Part shown: positions 1 to 7,501 of the stretch, one piece after another
How the letters are laid out: each line of letters opens with the position of its first letter
Position numbering within the stretch: position 1 is the first letter of the stretch
Source of the DNA: Streptomyces antarcticus
Lineage (GTDB): Bacteria; Actinomycetota; Actinomycetes; Streptomycetales; Streptomycetaceae
Assembly (NCBI RefSeq): GCF_026627255.1
Contig: NZ_JAPNLM010000025.1
Span: 62,001-126,000, forward strand
Reading direction: 5' to 3'
DNA length: 64,000 bases
Translations under genes and position numbers: made by a program
The notes under the pieces: generated by a model
What the model was told of the DNA's origin: nothing
The model's database searches: none
Seen by the model: only the letters and a program-made list of their open reading frames with translations

Positions 1-824
1 TCACCGCGTCTGGCCGCGGCCGTGTGTCTGAGCTGAGCGGGCGCAGAGGGCGCCGGGTTTCGGTGTCGTGGAGCGGCTTGGCGAGGCGGCCGCGTGAGGG
101 TGATCTGGCGGACCAGCTGTTGGAAGCAGGCCAGCGCCGCGACGGCAGGGAGCGCGGACGCCGCCCCGGCGGCGATTGTTCTGGGTGCCTGGGCTACGCA
201 CAGGAGCGTAGCCAGGGTGGAGAACAGCAGGACGATGGACCAGGAATGGAGCGCGCGGCGCTGGTGCAGGGCGGATCTGAGGATGGACAGGGAGGCAACC
301 ATCCAAGGCCCGTAGATCAGTAGGGGCCACCAGATGACCACTTCACGGGCCGTGTGTGGTGCGGCGCTGTGGCGCAGGGCATCGCAGATGGCCAGCCCGC
401 TGAGGATGCTCACCACAGCTGCAATGGCGGCGACCAGCGCTGCGGTGAACAGGCTGCCCGTCTGGAGGAGGGTGGCTACCGGCGACTTCGACGGGTTGCG
501 GCGGTGTCCGCTGGAGGGTGGAGTGGGCGCACGCTCGGGAGGAGTGTGCTTCGATCCTGCGACGAAGCCGATGGTGCCGGCCGTGTCACCAGCGTTCTCG
601 AAGCCGCCCTGAGTGAAGGGCTGCGGCTGCCCGAGTGCAGCGCTCTCTTGAAGAAGGCTGGCGAGTTCCATCGCCGGGTCCCATGGCGGGTGTGCCTCGC
701 CGGGCCCGCCGAGAGGTTGCCCGGGGGAGGGGTGCTGTACGTACTCCGGCCGGCCCCAGAACGTGGAGGTCTCCGGCTGAGGGTAGAGGCCGTGGCTGTC
801 CGGGTACCCGTATGACTCATACAC
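1..824 (-). CDS. DUF2637-like membrane protein, C-terminus leaves window
   Basis: Reading leftwards from a GTG at 822-824, 274 codons stay open to the window edge, so the 3' end is not seen. The first ~110 residues are Pro/Gly/Ser/Tyr-rich and look disordered. About four hydrophobic segments follow, one with the phrase WWPLLIYGPWMVASLSILR, then HSWSIVLLFSTLATLLCV and a last segment ending ACFQQLV. This order resembles DUF2637/SpdB-like actinomycete membrane proteins, some of which are linked to plasmid spread; the family call is from memory of such sequences. The start overlaps the stop of the small upstream ORF (GTGTATGA), which suggests translational coupling. The frame is also open upstream to about 914, so a frameshifted longer gene is possible. 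Confidence 0.55.
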   Translation of the reverse strand, partial: MYESYGYPDSHGLYPQPETSTFWGRPEYVQHPSPGQPLGGPGEAHPPWDPAMELASLLQESAALGQPQPFTQGGFENAGDTAGTIGFVAGSKHTPPERAPTPPSSGHRRNPSKSPVATLLQTGSLFTAALVAAIAAVVSILSGLAICDALRHSAAPHTAREVVIWWPLLIYGPWMVASLSILRSALHQRRALHSWSIVLLFSTLATLLCVAQAPRTIAAGAASALPAVAALACFQQLVRQITLTRPPRQAAPRHRNPAPSAPAQLRHTAAARRG

Positions 825-1131
825 AGGAGCTGCTGCCCGAGCACTCGCCGACGGCTGTTGGGGAGGGTGCGGCCTTGAGCGACCGCCTGCCGAACTCGCC
901 CTGGAGCGTGCTCATCGTACGGAGAAAGTCCTCCAGGATCGAGGAGGAGTAGCTCAGATCGATCTTCAGGCTGTCGTGTCCCAAAGTTGCGTTCCGGGTT
1001 TCGCCACAGTCGGTTGAGCGTGGAGTGAAAGTCCACTTCCCGATCTGTGTGCCCCCGGCGTGAATGTTTCCCCCCGGCCCGTCTTCCTCTGCAGCGCTGC
1101 GGAAGGAGGCGGGTGGCTTTGCTGTTGTCAT
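817..1131 (-). CDS. small hypothetical protein
   Basis: A 104-residue frame from an ATG at 1129-1131. Its middle (IDLSYSSSILEDFLRTMSTL) looks like a soluble helical region and reads more like protein than the other frames. No family is recognised and there are no transmembrane segments. It lies directly upstream of, and overlaps by eight bases, the DUF2637-like gene on the same strand, so the two could be one operon or the halves of one frameshifted gene. The ribosome site (GGA a few bases before ATG) is weak. Confidence 0.35.
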   Translation of the reverse strand: MTTAKPPASFRSAAEEDGPGGNIHAGGTQIGKWTFTPRSTDCGETRNATLGHDSLKIDLSYSSSILEDFLRTMSTLQGEFGRRSLKAAPSPTAVGECSGSSSCV

Positions 1132-1928
1132 ATTCCATAAACGCTTCCGATCGCGCTTTAGGTGTGTGCCATTCGGGTGATGGTGGTCGATGAGCGCGTG
1201 TTAACGCTGTCTTTTCGGTTCTGTGAACCGCCCGGATTGCAGCAGTCGTGGTCTTTTGTGCAGTCGCGCTGCCTGAGCCGCTTCCGCTTGTCTTCCCTCC
1301 GATGCCTGCCCCCTGGTCGCCCGGCTGATGATCGGTCGATAGAACGAGATGCCAAGGCCGACAGCTTGCTGCGCATGGCTGCAATCGGAGGACAGGGCGC
1401 AACTCTGCATATGCCTCTGCGTTATGTCGAGCGATCGCCTGGGCTCCGGCCCCGTGCGCCCCCCTCAACGGCAACCTTCGAAAGGACCACCTGTGGGATG
1501 CATTCTCTTGTGGATCGTTCTCATTTCCGCTGCATTGGGCGCAGGTTTCGCTGCACTGACGTCATCGGGGACTGGTCGTCTCTGGGGCGTGGATGCCCTT
1601 GAGCTCAGGCGCCAGCAGCGGTTCAAGCGCGTTCTGTCCCTCCATGTGGACGCTGTCCGGCTGTCGCGTGCGTCAGTTGCGACGTCGGTACGATCATGGG
1701 AGGAATCTGTCGGCGTCCTTCCTTGTCTGGGTGCGGAGCCGCTCCGGATCGTCCATGAACCGTGTTGGCCGCCGCCCGCACCGGGGCGTTACGGCAGGGC
1801 GCCCCGTCAAAGGCCGGCGCCGCTGGCCGAACGACTGCAGCTCTGACGTCTGTCCAGACGCTGGCAGGGCTACGTTTGTGCACGCCGGCAGGGCCGCTGG
1901 AAAAGGCCGCTGATAGCGATGAAGAACG

Positions 1929-2022
1929 CGGGCGATTCGTACATCGTCGCGTGCGCGGAAACCCCGGCAATATGGACATTGGCTGAGGTCTGTAAAAACC
2001 CCGGCAATCCGTGCATTGTCGG
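1929..2022. repeat. three spaced imperfect palindromes
   Basis: Three related units have cores starting at 1931, 1966 and 2003, 35 and 37 bases apart. Each reads GGC(A/G)AT, six variable bases, then AT(C/T)G. Arms are near complements (CCGGCAAT against ATTGTCGG in the third unit). The second and third also share a preceding CCCC. They could bind a dimeric regulator or be remnants of an iterated element; function is unknown. Confidence 0.45.
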
Positions 2023-2127
2023 TTGCCGAATTACGCATCTGAAGTGGCAGCGCTCCGTCTCCGTCCATCTACTGCTCGACGCGTCTCTGGATAAGGCGTT
2101 GAGGGAGACGTCGAGACATCTCTCTAC

Positions 2128-2144
2128 CGAAATGATTATCATCT
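2128..2144. promoter_or_regulatory. candidate Zur/Fur-family operator
   Basis: The sequence AATGATTATCAT contains the perfect 11-base palindrome ATGATTATCAT; its complement carries TGATAATCATT, the centre of the classical Fur/Zur box. Such an A/T-rich site stands out in this GC-rich DNA. No clear target gene starts beside it, so regulation of the cold-shock gene or of a lost gene is only a possibility. Confidence 0.3.
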
Positions 2145-2591
2145 GCCCGCCTCCCTGGGGTGTACCCGGGGGCAGGCCCCTGTCGAGCTGGATCGTTTCG
2201 AACACTCGGGCCGGTCCATGAGAAGGGTTGCGTGAAGATGGCCTCCTGTGACGAGTTAGCCGCTCGTGGCCCATGGTCAGCGGCAACACGGCTGGCGCGA
2301 ACGGTGCGGGCAGCGCTGGCACCGTTCACACGCCGCCTGGCTGAAGCGGGCACCGCTGGCGAAACGTGCCCGCCCGGTATGAAAATGAGCGCGATAGCGG
2401 CACTTCAGGATGAGTATCGGGCCGGTTTCTCCCTGCCCCTGCCCCTGCCGACGAGCACCGTGAACGACAGTGGCGAGTGTCCGTGGTGTCGATCCCTTCG
2501 AAATCCCGAAACTGGCAGCAGGCCCCCGGCCGGCTCTGCCGGGCCCGCGGAGGGCCATCGGTCATGAGCGAAGGGTCCTGCCCATCCAGCA

Positions 2592-2924
2592 CTATGACCG
2601 CCCTGGCTTCGTCTCCGGTGAGCAGCTTGAGCCGGGTCTCGGTCGCGGCGCCCAGCAGTACGTTTCAGGCGGACGCCGATACCCCGTGTGCCGCTCTGGA
2701 TCGCCGTAGTCCTGGGCTCTCTCCGGTCGGTGGATGTTGTCGGCCCGTGGTCCCGCACTGTCCAGGGTGATGTTGAAGAGGACCTTATCGCCCTGGCGCA
2801 GAGGGTGGGCCTTGCCGTGAACTGCTGAGGCTTCTGCCCGAACGTCAGGTCCGGCGCCCTCCTGGCTGATGAGACCGACACCCCGGTCAGGGTCGAACCA
2901 CTTCACGACACCACAGGGCGACAC
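2592..2924 (-). CDS. divergent cold-shock domain protein
   Basis: The GTG at 2922-2924 has a textbook ribosome site, AGGAGG eight bases upstream, giving 110 residues. Residues 5-68 align with the CspA fold: GVVKWFDPDRGVGLISQEG, then GPDV, then GDKVLFNITLDSAGPRADNIHRP. It should bind single-stranded RNA or DNA, but it is odd. RNP1, normally KGFGFI, reads RGVGLI, and RNP2, normally VFVHF, reads VRAEA, so most of the aromatic nucleic-acid contacts are gone. A basic, Pro-rich tail of about 42 residues follows, whereas typical Streptomyces Csp proteins stop near 67 residues. Frames upstream in the same phase continue to 3179 but have no protein character. Confidence 0.65.
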   Translation of the reverse strand: MSPCGVVKWFDPDRGVGLISQEGAGPDVRAEASAVHGKAHPLRQGDKVLFNITLDSAGPRADNIHRPERAQDYGDPERHTGYRRPPETYCWAPRPRPGSSCSPETKPGRS

Positions 2925-3241
2925 GCTTCCCGCCTCCTGCCCTCCGCTCCGGTGAAATCCGGAAGCCGACACTGTCCGCCCGCTCCACACCGGTGAGGAA
3001 GGCGTGAGCAGGGGTGTGCAGCAGCGGATCCCAGCGCGACTGCATCCGGCAGGCGCCTCTCGGGAACAACGCGCCCAGGCGGCGCGCGCCCTCCGGATGA
3101 GGTTCCTCGCGAGCCGTAGGTCTTCGGCAAGGTGAAGCGCCCAGAACATCGACACTTCCGGGTGTCGAGAATGTGGCACCGGCTCCGTCCCACGGGTACC
3201 AGTAGCCCAGAACGGACTGCGCGACGAAGAAGGGGCACCCG
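2925..3241. other. no gene recognised
   Basis: About 300 bases between the divergent starts of the cold-shock gene and the VOC remnant. Both promoters would have to lie here, but no clear -35/-10 pair or repeat was seen. Confidence 0.4.
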
Positions 3242-3646
3242 GTGACGCTTCAGCGGATGGACAACGTAGGCATCGTCGTCGACGACCTGGAGGCTGCCAT
3301 CGCCTTCTTCACCGAGCTCGGCATGGAGCTGGAAGGCGAAGCGCAGATCGAGGGGATCTGGGCAGAGCAGACGGTCGGCCTCGACGGGGTGCGCAGCGCC
3401 ATCGCGATGATGCGCACCCCGGACGGCCACATCAAGCTGGAGCTGACGAAGTTCCACACCCCCGCGGCTATCACCACCGGACCGCTCGACCCGCCACCCA
3501 ACACTCTGGGCCTGCACCGTGTCATGTTCGCCGTCGACGACATCGACGACACGGTCACCCGCCTGCGCCGCCATGGCGCTATCCGGCCTCCCAGCCACGT
3601 TCAACCGACTGGCGGCATCGGGCGGGGTCGTCTCCTGCACTGGTGA
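3242..3646 (+). pseudogene. VOC/glyoxalase-family protein, 3' end lost
   Basis: The first ~112 codons (GTG at 3242; ATG at 3257 also possible) encode a typical vicinal-oxygen-chelate protein. It has NVGIVVDDLEAAIAFFTELG, then a KLELTKF strand, then a second half-module ending FAVDDIDDTVTRLRRHGA. Family members continue for about 30 more residues, including the last metal-ligand strand with Glu. Here homology stops near 3583 and the frame runs into the antisense of a TetR-type gene until a stop at 3644-3646. The product would therefore lack its final strand and one metal ligand. The truncation point coincides with the 3' end of the TetR fragment, marking a deletion junction. Confidence 0.65.
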
Positions 3647-3926
3647 ACAGCGCGTTCAGCATGGGCACGCCGTGAGCGAGTGCCTGGTGCGGCAGGGGGC
3701 CCGTGGCGACAAGTGAGGCGAGTCCGTGTCCGATGATCCAGCTCTGTGTTGCCAGTTCAAGCGGGTCGATCTCGTTGCGGAAGCGTCCGTTCGCCTTGGC
3801 CCGGTCGATGGCGCGGACGAGGCGGTGCAGGGTTTCGTCCGCGGCACCGGTGTCTTCGAGGTCGAAGCCCGCGTCGAACATCACGCGGTAGAGATCGGGG
3901 TTCTCCATGTCCATAACGCTGGTCAA
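3579..3926 (-). pseudogene. TetR-family regulator, C-terminal fragment
   Basis: This frame begins with a few non-homologous codons. From about residue 8 (NPDLYRVMFDAGFDLEDTG) to WIIGHGLASLVATG it matches the ligand-binding C-terminal domain of TetR proteins of the WHG-type group. The N-terminal helix-turn-helix that would precede YRVMFDA is absent; near 3903 the sequence passes directly into the start of the RidA gene on the other strand. Both ends of this fragment are therefore rearrangement junctions, and it cannot bind DNA. Confidence 0.6.
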
Positions 3927-4314
3927 TCCTGAGGGGTTGCCGAAGCCCGAGGTCTACCGGCAGCTGTCGGTCGCCACCGGATCGAAGCTGGTGTTCCTGG
4001 CGGGGCAGGTCGCCCGCGATGTCGACGGTCTGCCCGTGGGCGAGGGAGACTTCGCCGCTCAGGTCGAGCAGTGCTATCTCAATATCGGCACCGCTCTGGC
4101 CGGGATCGGCGGCTCATTCGATGACGTGGCGAAGCTGACCATCTATGTCGTCGACTGGAGTTCCGAGAAGATGCCGCTGCTGGGTGAGGGCGTGGCCCGG
4201 GCGGCAGCGAAGCTGGGCATTGACCCCGTCAAGCCGATCACCCTTCTGGGCGTTGCGGCGCTGGGGGAACCGGACCTCCTGGTCGAAGTCGAAGCCACCG
4301 CGGTCATCGAATAG
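3907..4314 (+). CDS. RidA/YjgF-family enamine/imine deaminase
   Basis: A full-length 135-residue RidA protein (usual length 125-135). Family features include VYRQLSVATGSKLVFLAGQVARD near the N-terminus, YLNIGTALAGIGGSFDDVAKLTIYVVDW in the middle and the strand LGVAALGEPDLLVEVEATAVI at the end. These proteins form trimers that hydrolyse reactive enamines and imines, for example 2-aminoacrylate. The classical catalytic Arg before the last strand is replaced in this subgroup (LGEPDLLVE), so deaminase activity is uncertain. The upstream DNA is the broken TetR fragment, so its native promoter may be lost; the ribosome site is only GGGG six bases before ATG. An IS5-type remnant follows. Confidence 0.8.
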   Translation: MSITLVNPEGLPKPEVYRQLSVATGSKLVFLAGQVARDVDGLPVGEGDFAAQVEQCYLNIGTALAGIGGSFDDVAKLTIYVVDWSSEKMPLLGEGVARAAAKLGIDPVKPITLLGVAALGEPDLLVEVEATAVIE

Positions 4315-4337
4315 CCGTCGCTACGAGCAGGGAGACC

Positions 4338-5020
4338 GTGGGGCTAGCCATGTTGAGTCGGGGGGACTTGACGGACGGCGAGTGGGTGGTGCTGGAGCCG
4401 TTGCTGCCGGTGAGTAACAACCGGTGCGGCCGGTGGCGCGATCACCGGCAGGTGATCAACGGGATCATCCACCGGATGGGCACCGGGGTGCAGTGGCGGG
4501 AGCTGCCCGACCGCTTCGGCCCGTGGAAGAGGCCCTCGGCCGGTCCCGCGGCGGACTGACCACCAAGATTCACGTTGCCGCGGAGGGCCGCTGCCGTCCG
4601 CTGTCTTTGCTGATCACGCCAGGACAACGGGCGGACTGCACGCAGTTCGAGCCGGTCATGGACAAGATCCATGTCCCACGCGCGGGACGCGGCCGTCCCC
4701 GCCGCACGCCGGACAGCGTGAGCGCCGACAAGGCGTACAGCAATCGCAAGATCCGCGCCTACCTTCGCGGACGCGGTATCAGGCACGTGATTCCGGAGAA
4801 GAAGGACCACAAGGCCGCCCGCCTGCACCGGGGTTCGCGCGGCGGAAGGCCCCCGGGATTCGACAAAGGCCGGTACAAAGATCGCAACACAGTGGAGCGG
4901 GCCATCGGCAAGCTCAAGCCATTCAGAGCTGTGGCCACTCGATATGACAAGCGCGGATACGTCTACCTCGGCACCGTCACCGCCGCCGCACTACTCATCT
5001 GGCTCCGATCATGATCGGAG
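4338..5020 (+). mobile_element. IS5-family insertion sequence remnant
   Basis: Codons from 4350 (MLSRGDLTDGEWVVLEPLLP) to about 4530 (ELPDRFGPWK) encode the DUF4096 N-terminus of an IS5-group transposase. After an internal deletion of roughly 250 bases the reading frame shifts. It resumes with GRSRGGLTTKIHVAAEGR and SADKAYSNRKIR, and ends with the DDE-region helix DRNTVERAIGKLKPFRAVATRYDKR before the stop at 5012-5014. The first catalytic Asp region (usually DSTIVRAH) is missing, so no active transposase can be made. The stop lies in an 18-base perfect palindrome (5003-5020) that probably belongs to the right end of the element. A left terminal repeat was not found. Confidence 0.75.
5003..5020. 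repeat. perfect 18-base palindrome at IS right end
   Basis: CTCCGATCATGATCGGAG is fully self-complementary and holds the transposase stop codon. It may be part of the IS terminal structure; it could also stop transcription between the convergent transposase and LysR genes. Confidence 0.5.
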
Positions 5021-5029
5021 AGACAGGCC

Positions 5030-5938
5030 CTAGGCGCTGACCGGGGCTGTGAGGCGGGTGGTGAGTTCCTCGACGAAGGCGTCCAGGTGGGGCGGGCGCG
5101 GGCCGGTGCGGGTGGCGCAGAACCAGGTGCGGGTCAGCGGCCGCGCGCCGATGCGGACCAGGGCGAGGCCGTGCGAGGCCGCGTACGGGGCGGCCACCCA
5201 GTTGGGCAGCACGGTCACGCCCTGGCCGCCCGCCACCATCTCGATCACCAGGTCGGTCACCACCGGCATGGTGGTGATCCTGGCGGGCCGGGCGCCGGCG
5301 GGGATCGGCAGCGGCATCGACGGGATGCGCTTCTGGTCGTAGAAGTCGTAGAGGACCAGCCGGGCGCCGTCGAAGTCGCGGGCGGTCAGGTGCGCGCGGG
5401 CGGCCCACGGGTGACCGGCGGGCGCCACGGCCACCATCTCGTCCTCGAACAGCCTGGTCAGCGAGACCCGTTCCATCTGCAGGTCCGGCTTGGTGACCAG
5501 CGCGACGTCGACCAGGTCGGCGAGGAGCGCAGGAATCGGCGCGTCGTCGGCGACGGTCTCGATGCGCACGTCGATGTCCGGCTCGCGCTCGCGGAAGGCG
5601 CGGAGCACGGGCGGCAGCCACGGGAAGGTGGTGCTGCACTGGGCGGTGAAGCGGACCCGCCGGTCGCGGCCGTCGCGGAGCTCGCCCAAGTCGCGCGTGG
5701 CCGAATTCAGTTCGCCGAGGACGTAGCGGGCCGCGACCAGCAGCCGGCTGCCCGCCGCGTTGGGCACCAGGCGGCGGCCCCTGCGGTCGAAGAGGGGCAT
5801 GCCGAGGCGGGCCTCCAGCCGGGTCAGCCGCTGGCTGAGGGCCGGCTGGCTGACGTACAGCCGCTCGGCGGCGGCGGTCAGCGAGCCGGCCTCGGCGGTG
5901 GCTTCCAGAAGCTCCAGGTCCCGCAGATCCACATCCAT
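5030..5938 (-). CDS. LysR-family transcriptional regulator (MetR-like)
   Basis: A complete 302-residue LysR regulator. Residues 5-65 are the winged helix-turn-helix (LRDLELLEATAEAGSLTAAAERLYVSQPALSQRLTRLEARLG). Residues ~95-290 are the effector-binding domain, with VRFTAQCSTTFPWLPPVLRAF and the hinge region intact. The Thr-rich, CSTTFPWLPP-containing binding fold recalls the MetR subgroup, but the ligand here is unknown. It is divergently transcribed from the SDR-tautomerase pair with 109 bases between them, the usual arrangement for a LysR regulator controlling its neighbours. Only 15 bases separate its stop from the IS5 remnant. Confidence 0.88.
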   Translation of the reverse strand: MDVDLRDLELLEATAEAGSLTAAAERLYVSQPALSQRLTRLEARLGMPLFDRRGRRLVPNAAGSRLLVAARYVLGELNSATRDLGELRDGRDRRVRFTAQCSTTFPWLPPVLRAFREREPDIDVRIETVADDAPIPALLADLVDVALVTKPDLQMERVSLTRLFEDEMVAVAPAGHPWAARAHLTARDFDGARLVLYDFYDQKRIPSMPLPIPAGARPARITTMPVVTDLVIEMVAGGQGVTVLPNWVAAPYAASHGLALVRIGARPLTRTWFCATRTGPRPPHLDAFVEELTTRLTAPVSA

Positions 5939-6047
5939 AACTTGGGATTATCACATGCTTCAATTTTGGTCGTGGTGTTATGAGTGGGGAGTTCGTACGT
6001 TTCTGGTGTCACCGGACGAACCCACCGCCGCGAAAGGCATCAGCACC
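5939..6047. promoter_or_regulatory. divergent LysR/SDR control region
   Basis: The spacer is locally A/T-rich. It contains CATAAC directly at the LysR start and its inverse GTTATG about 36 bases further, plus GGATTATCACATGC between them. Inverted half-sites of this kind would suit a LysR tetramer; the assignment is inference. Confidence 0.35.
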
Positions 6048-6794
6048 ATGAGCGACACCGCCACCCGCACGACCGCCCTGATCACCGGCTCCTCCAGCGG
6101 CATCGGGCTGGATATCGCCCGCGCCTTCCTGGCCAGCGGCGCCAACGTCGTCCTGAACGGCCGGGACCCGGAGCGCCTCGCGAAGGCCGCCGCCGGCCTC
6201 GGCCGCCCCGAGCGCACCGCCTGGGTCGCCGGCAGCATCGCCGAGGCTCGGACCGGCGAAGACCTCGTCCACACCGCCCTCGACCGCTTCGACAGCCTCG
6301 ACGTCCTGGTCAACAACGCCGGCACCTTCTCCTCCAGCCCCTTCACCGAGGTCACCGAGGCCGAGCTCGACGGCTTCCTGACCGGCAATCTGAAGGGCAC
6401 CTACCTCACCACCCAGGCCTTCGTACGGGCGCTGCGCGCACAGGGCCGGGGCGGCAGCGTCGTCAACATCGGCACCGTCCTGGTGGACCACGCGGTGGCG
6501 GGTTTCCCGGCCTCCGCGCCCGTGGTCAGCAAGGCCGGTGTGCACGCGCTGACGACGGCCCTGTCCGCCGAGCTCGCGGCCGACGGCATCCGCGTCAACC
6601 TGGTGGCGCCCGGCATCGTCCGCACCCCGCTGCACTCGGGCTCCGACGTGGACTCCTTCGGCGGGATCGCCCTGCTCGGCCGGGTCGCGGAGGTGTCGGA
6701 GATCTCCGAGGCGGTGCTCTACCTCGCGGGCGCCGAGTTCGTCACCGGCCACGCCCTGCGCGTGGACGGCGGCTACGTCACCGGCCGTTCCTGA
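6048..6794 (+). CDS. SDR-family protein with altered catalytic residues
   Basis: A 248-residue short-chain dehydrogenase fold starting at ATG 6048. The cofactor motif is TGSSSGIG (residues 14-21), the NNAG motif is present (VNNAG), and the C-terminal GHALRVDGGY is typical. The active site is unusual: where YxxxK is expected the sequence reads PVVSK, so the catalytic Tyr is replaced by Pro, and the preceding Ser position reads NIGT. I recall a small SDR subgroup with the same ASAPVxSK arrangement, so this is probably conserved rather than a random mutation. The gene is followed after 52 bases by a tautomerase and is divergent from a LysR gene, suggesting one regulated unit. Confidence 0.85.
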   Translation: MSDTATRTTALITGSSSGIGLDIARAFLASGANVVLNGRDPERLAKAAAGLGRPERTAWVAGSIAEARTGEDLVHTALDRFDSLDVLVNNAGTFSSSPFTEVTEAELDGFLTGNLKGTYLTTQAFVRALRAQGRGGSVVNIGTVLVDHAVAGFPASAPVVSKAGVHALTTALSAELAADGIRVNLVAPGIVRTPLHSGSDVDSFGGIALLGRVAEVSEISEAVLYLAGAEFVTGHALRVDGGYVTGRS

Positions 6795-6846
6795 CCACAC
6801 TGCCCGCCACCGCCCGCTCCCCGACACCCCGGAAGGACCTGCCGCC

Positions 6847-7053
6847 ATGCCGTACGTCAATGTCAAGATCACCCGTGAGGGCGCCACGGCCGCACAGAAG
6901 GCCGAGATCATCGCCGGTGTCACCGAGCTGCTGGTCCGGGTCCTCGACAAGGACCCGGCCACCACGTTCGTCCTCATCGACGAGGTCGCCCTGGAAGACT
7001 GGGGCGTCGGCGGCCTCCCGACCGAGGAGTACCGCCGACGCGCCCGCGGCTAG
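6847..7053 (+). CDS. 4-oxalocrotonate tautomerase-like protein
   Basis: A 68-residue protein of the tautomerase superfamily (4-OT members are 60-70 residues). The mature N-terminus is Pro (MPYVNVKITREGAT), the catalytic general base of the family. The FVLIDEVALEDWGVGG segment resembles the second half with its conserved Trp. A ribosome site (GGAAGGA) lies just before the ATG. It follows the SDR gene and is probably co-transcribed. 4-OT proteins isomerise unsaturated oxo-acids from aromatic ring cleavage, which fits the neighbouring aromatic catabolic genes, but the substrate is unknown. Confidence 0.85.
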   Translation: MPYVNVKITREGATAAQKAEIIAGVTELLVRVLDKDPATTFVLIDEVALEDWGVGGLPTEEYRRRARG

Positions 7054-7102
7054 GCCGTCTCTTTCGGATCTTGGCGGGCCCGGCCGATCGGCAAGACGCC
7101 CT

Positions 7103-7501
7103 CTACGGAAGGACCGCGACCCCGTCGAGTTCGACCAGCGCCTCTTCGTCCCAGAGGCGGACCACGCCGACGAGGGCCATCGCCGGATAGTCGCGGCCCG
7201 CCAACCGGCGCCAGACCCGGCCCAGTTCGGCCGCGTGGGTGCGGTACGCCGCCACGTCCGTCGCGTACACCGTCACCCGGGCCAGGTCCGCCGGGGCGCC
7301 GCCGGCCGCGGCGAGGGCGGCGAGGAGGTTGGCCAGGGCGCACTCGAACTGCTCCGGCAGGCTCTCGCCCACGACCTTGCCGGAGGTGTCGAGCGCGGTC
7401 TGGCCGGCCAGGAACACCAGCCGGGAGCCGGTCGCCGCCACCGCGTGCGAGAAGCCCGTCGGCGGCGACAGCTCGGCCGGGTTGATCCGCTCCAGGCTCA
7501 T
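7103..7501 (-). CDS. RidA-family protein of aromatic-CoA cluster
   Basis: 132 residues with the RidA layout: FSHAVAATGSRLVFLAGQTALDTSGKVVG, FECALANLLAALAAAGGAPADLARVTVYATDV, and the C-terminal ALVGVVRLWDEEALVELDGVAVLP. Its start overlaps the acyl-CoA dehydrogenase stop by four bases (ATGA), so the two are translationally coupled. RidA proteins hydrolyse enamines and imines. Here the neighbouring flavoprotein is of the kind that turns 2-aminobenzoyl-CoA into a non-aromatic enamine-type CoA ester. A role in removing the amino group is an attractive inference. As in several RidA subgroups, the classical active-site Arg is not obvious. Confidence 0.82.
   Translation of the reverse strand: MSLERINPAELSPPTGFSHAVAATGSRLVFLAGQTALDTSGKVVGESLPEQFECALANLLAALAAAGGAPADLARVTVYATDVAAYRTHAAELGRVWRRLAGRDYPAMALVGVVRLWDEEALVELDGVAVLP

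Larger units (their letters stand above)
1132..2591. other. gene-poor stretch
   Basis: No convincing gene was found on either strand in about 1.46 kb. Codon third-position GC is not elevated in any long frame. The best weak candidate is a GTG at 1493 with AAAGGA upstream, opening a frame to 1846 whose first 25 residues form one hydrophobic helix; the remainder has no protein-like character. The stretch holds the imperfect palindrome repeats at 1929-2022 and the Zur/Fur-like palindrome near 2135. It may be decayed coding DNA. Confidence 0.5.

Noticed and set aside
476-1474. 332-codon minus-strand frame
   Set aside because: Arg/Ser/Pro-rich composition of an out-of-phase frame; the neighbouring phase gives the membrane-protein pattern.
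1349-1846. Possible small membrane protein from GTG 1493
   Set aside because: One hydrophobic stretch only; the remainder lacks coding bias and no homologue is recognised.
1929-2022. CRISPR array
   Set aside because: Only three imperfect units, each internally palindromic, with no constant repeat length of 28-37 bases and no cas genes.
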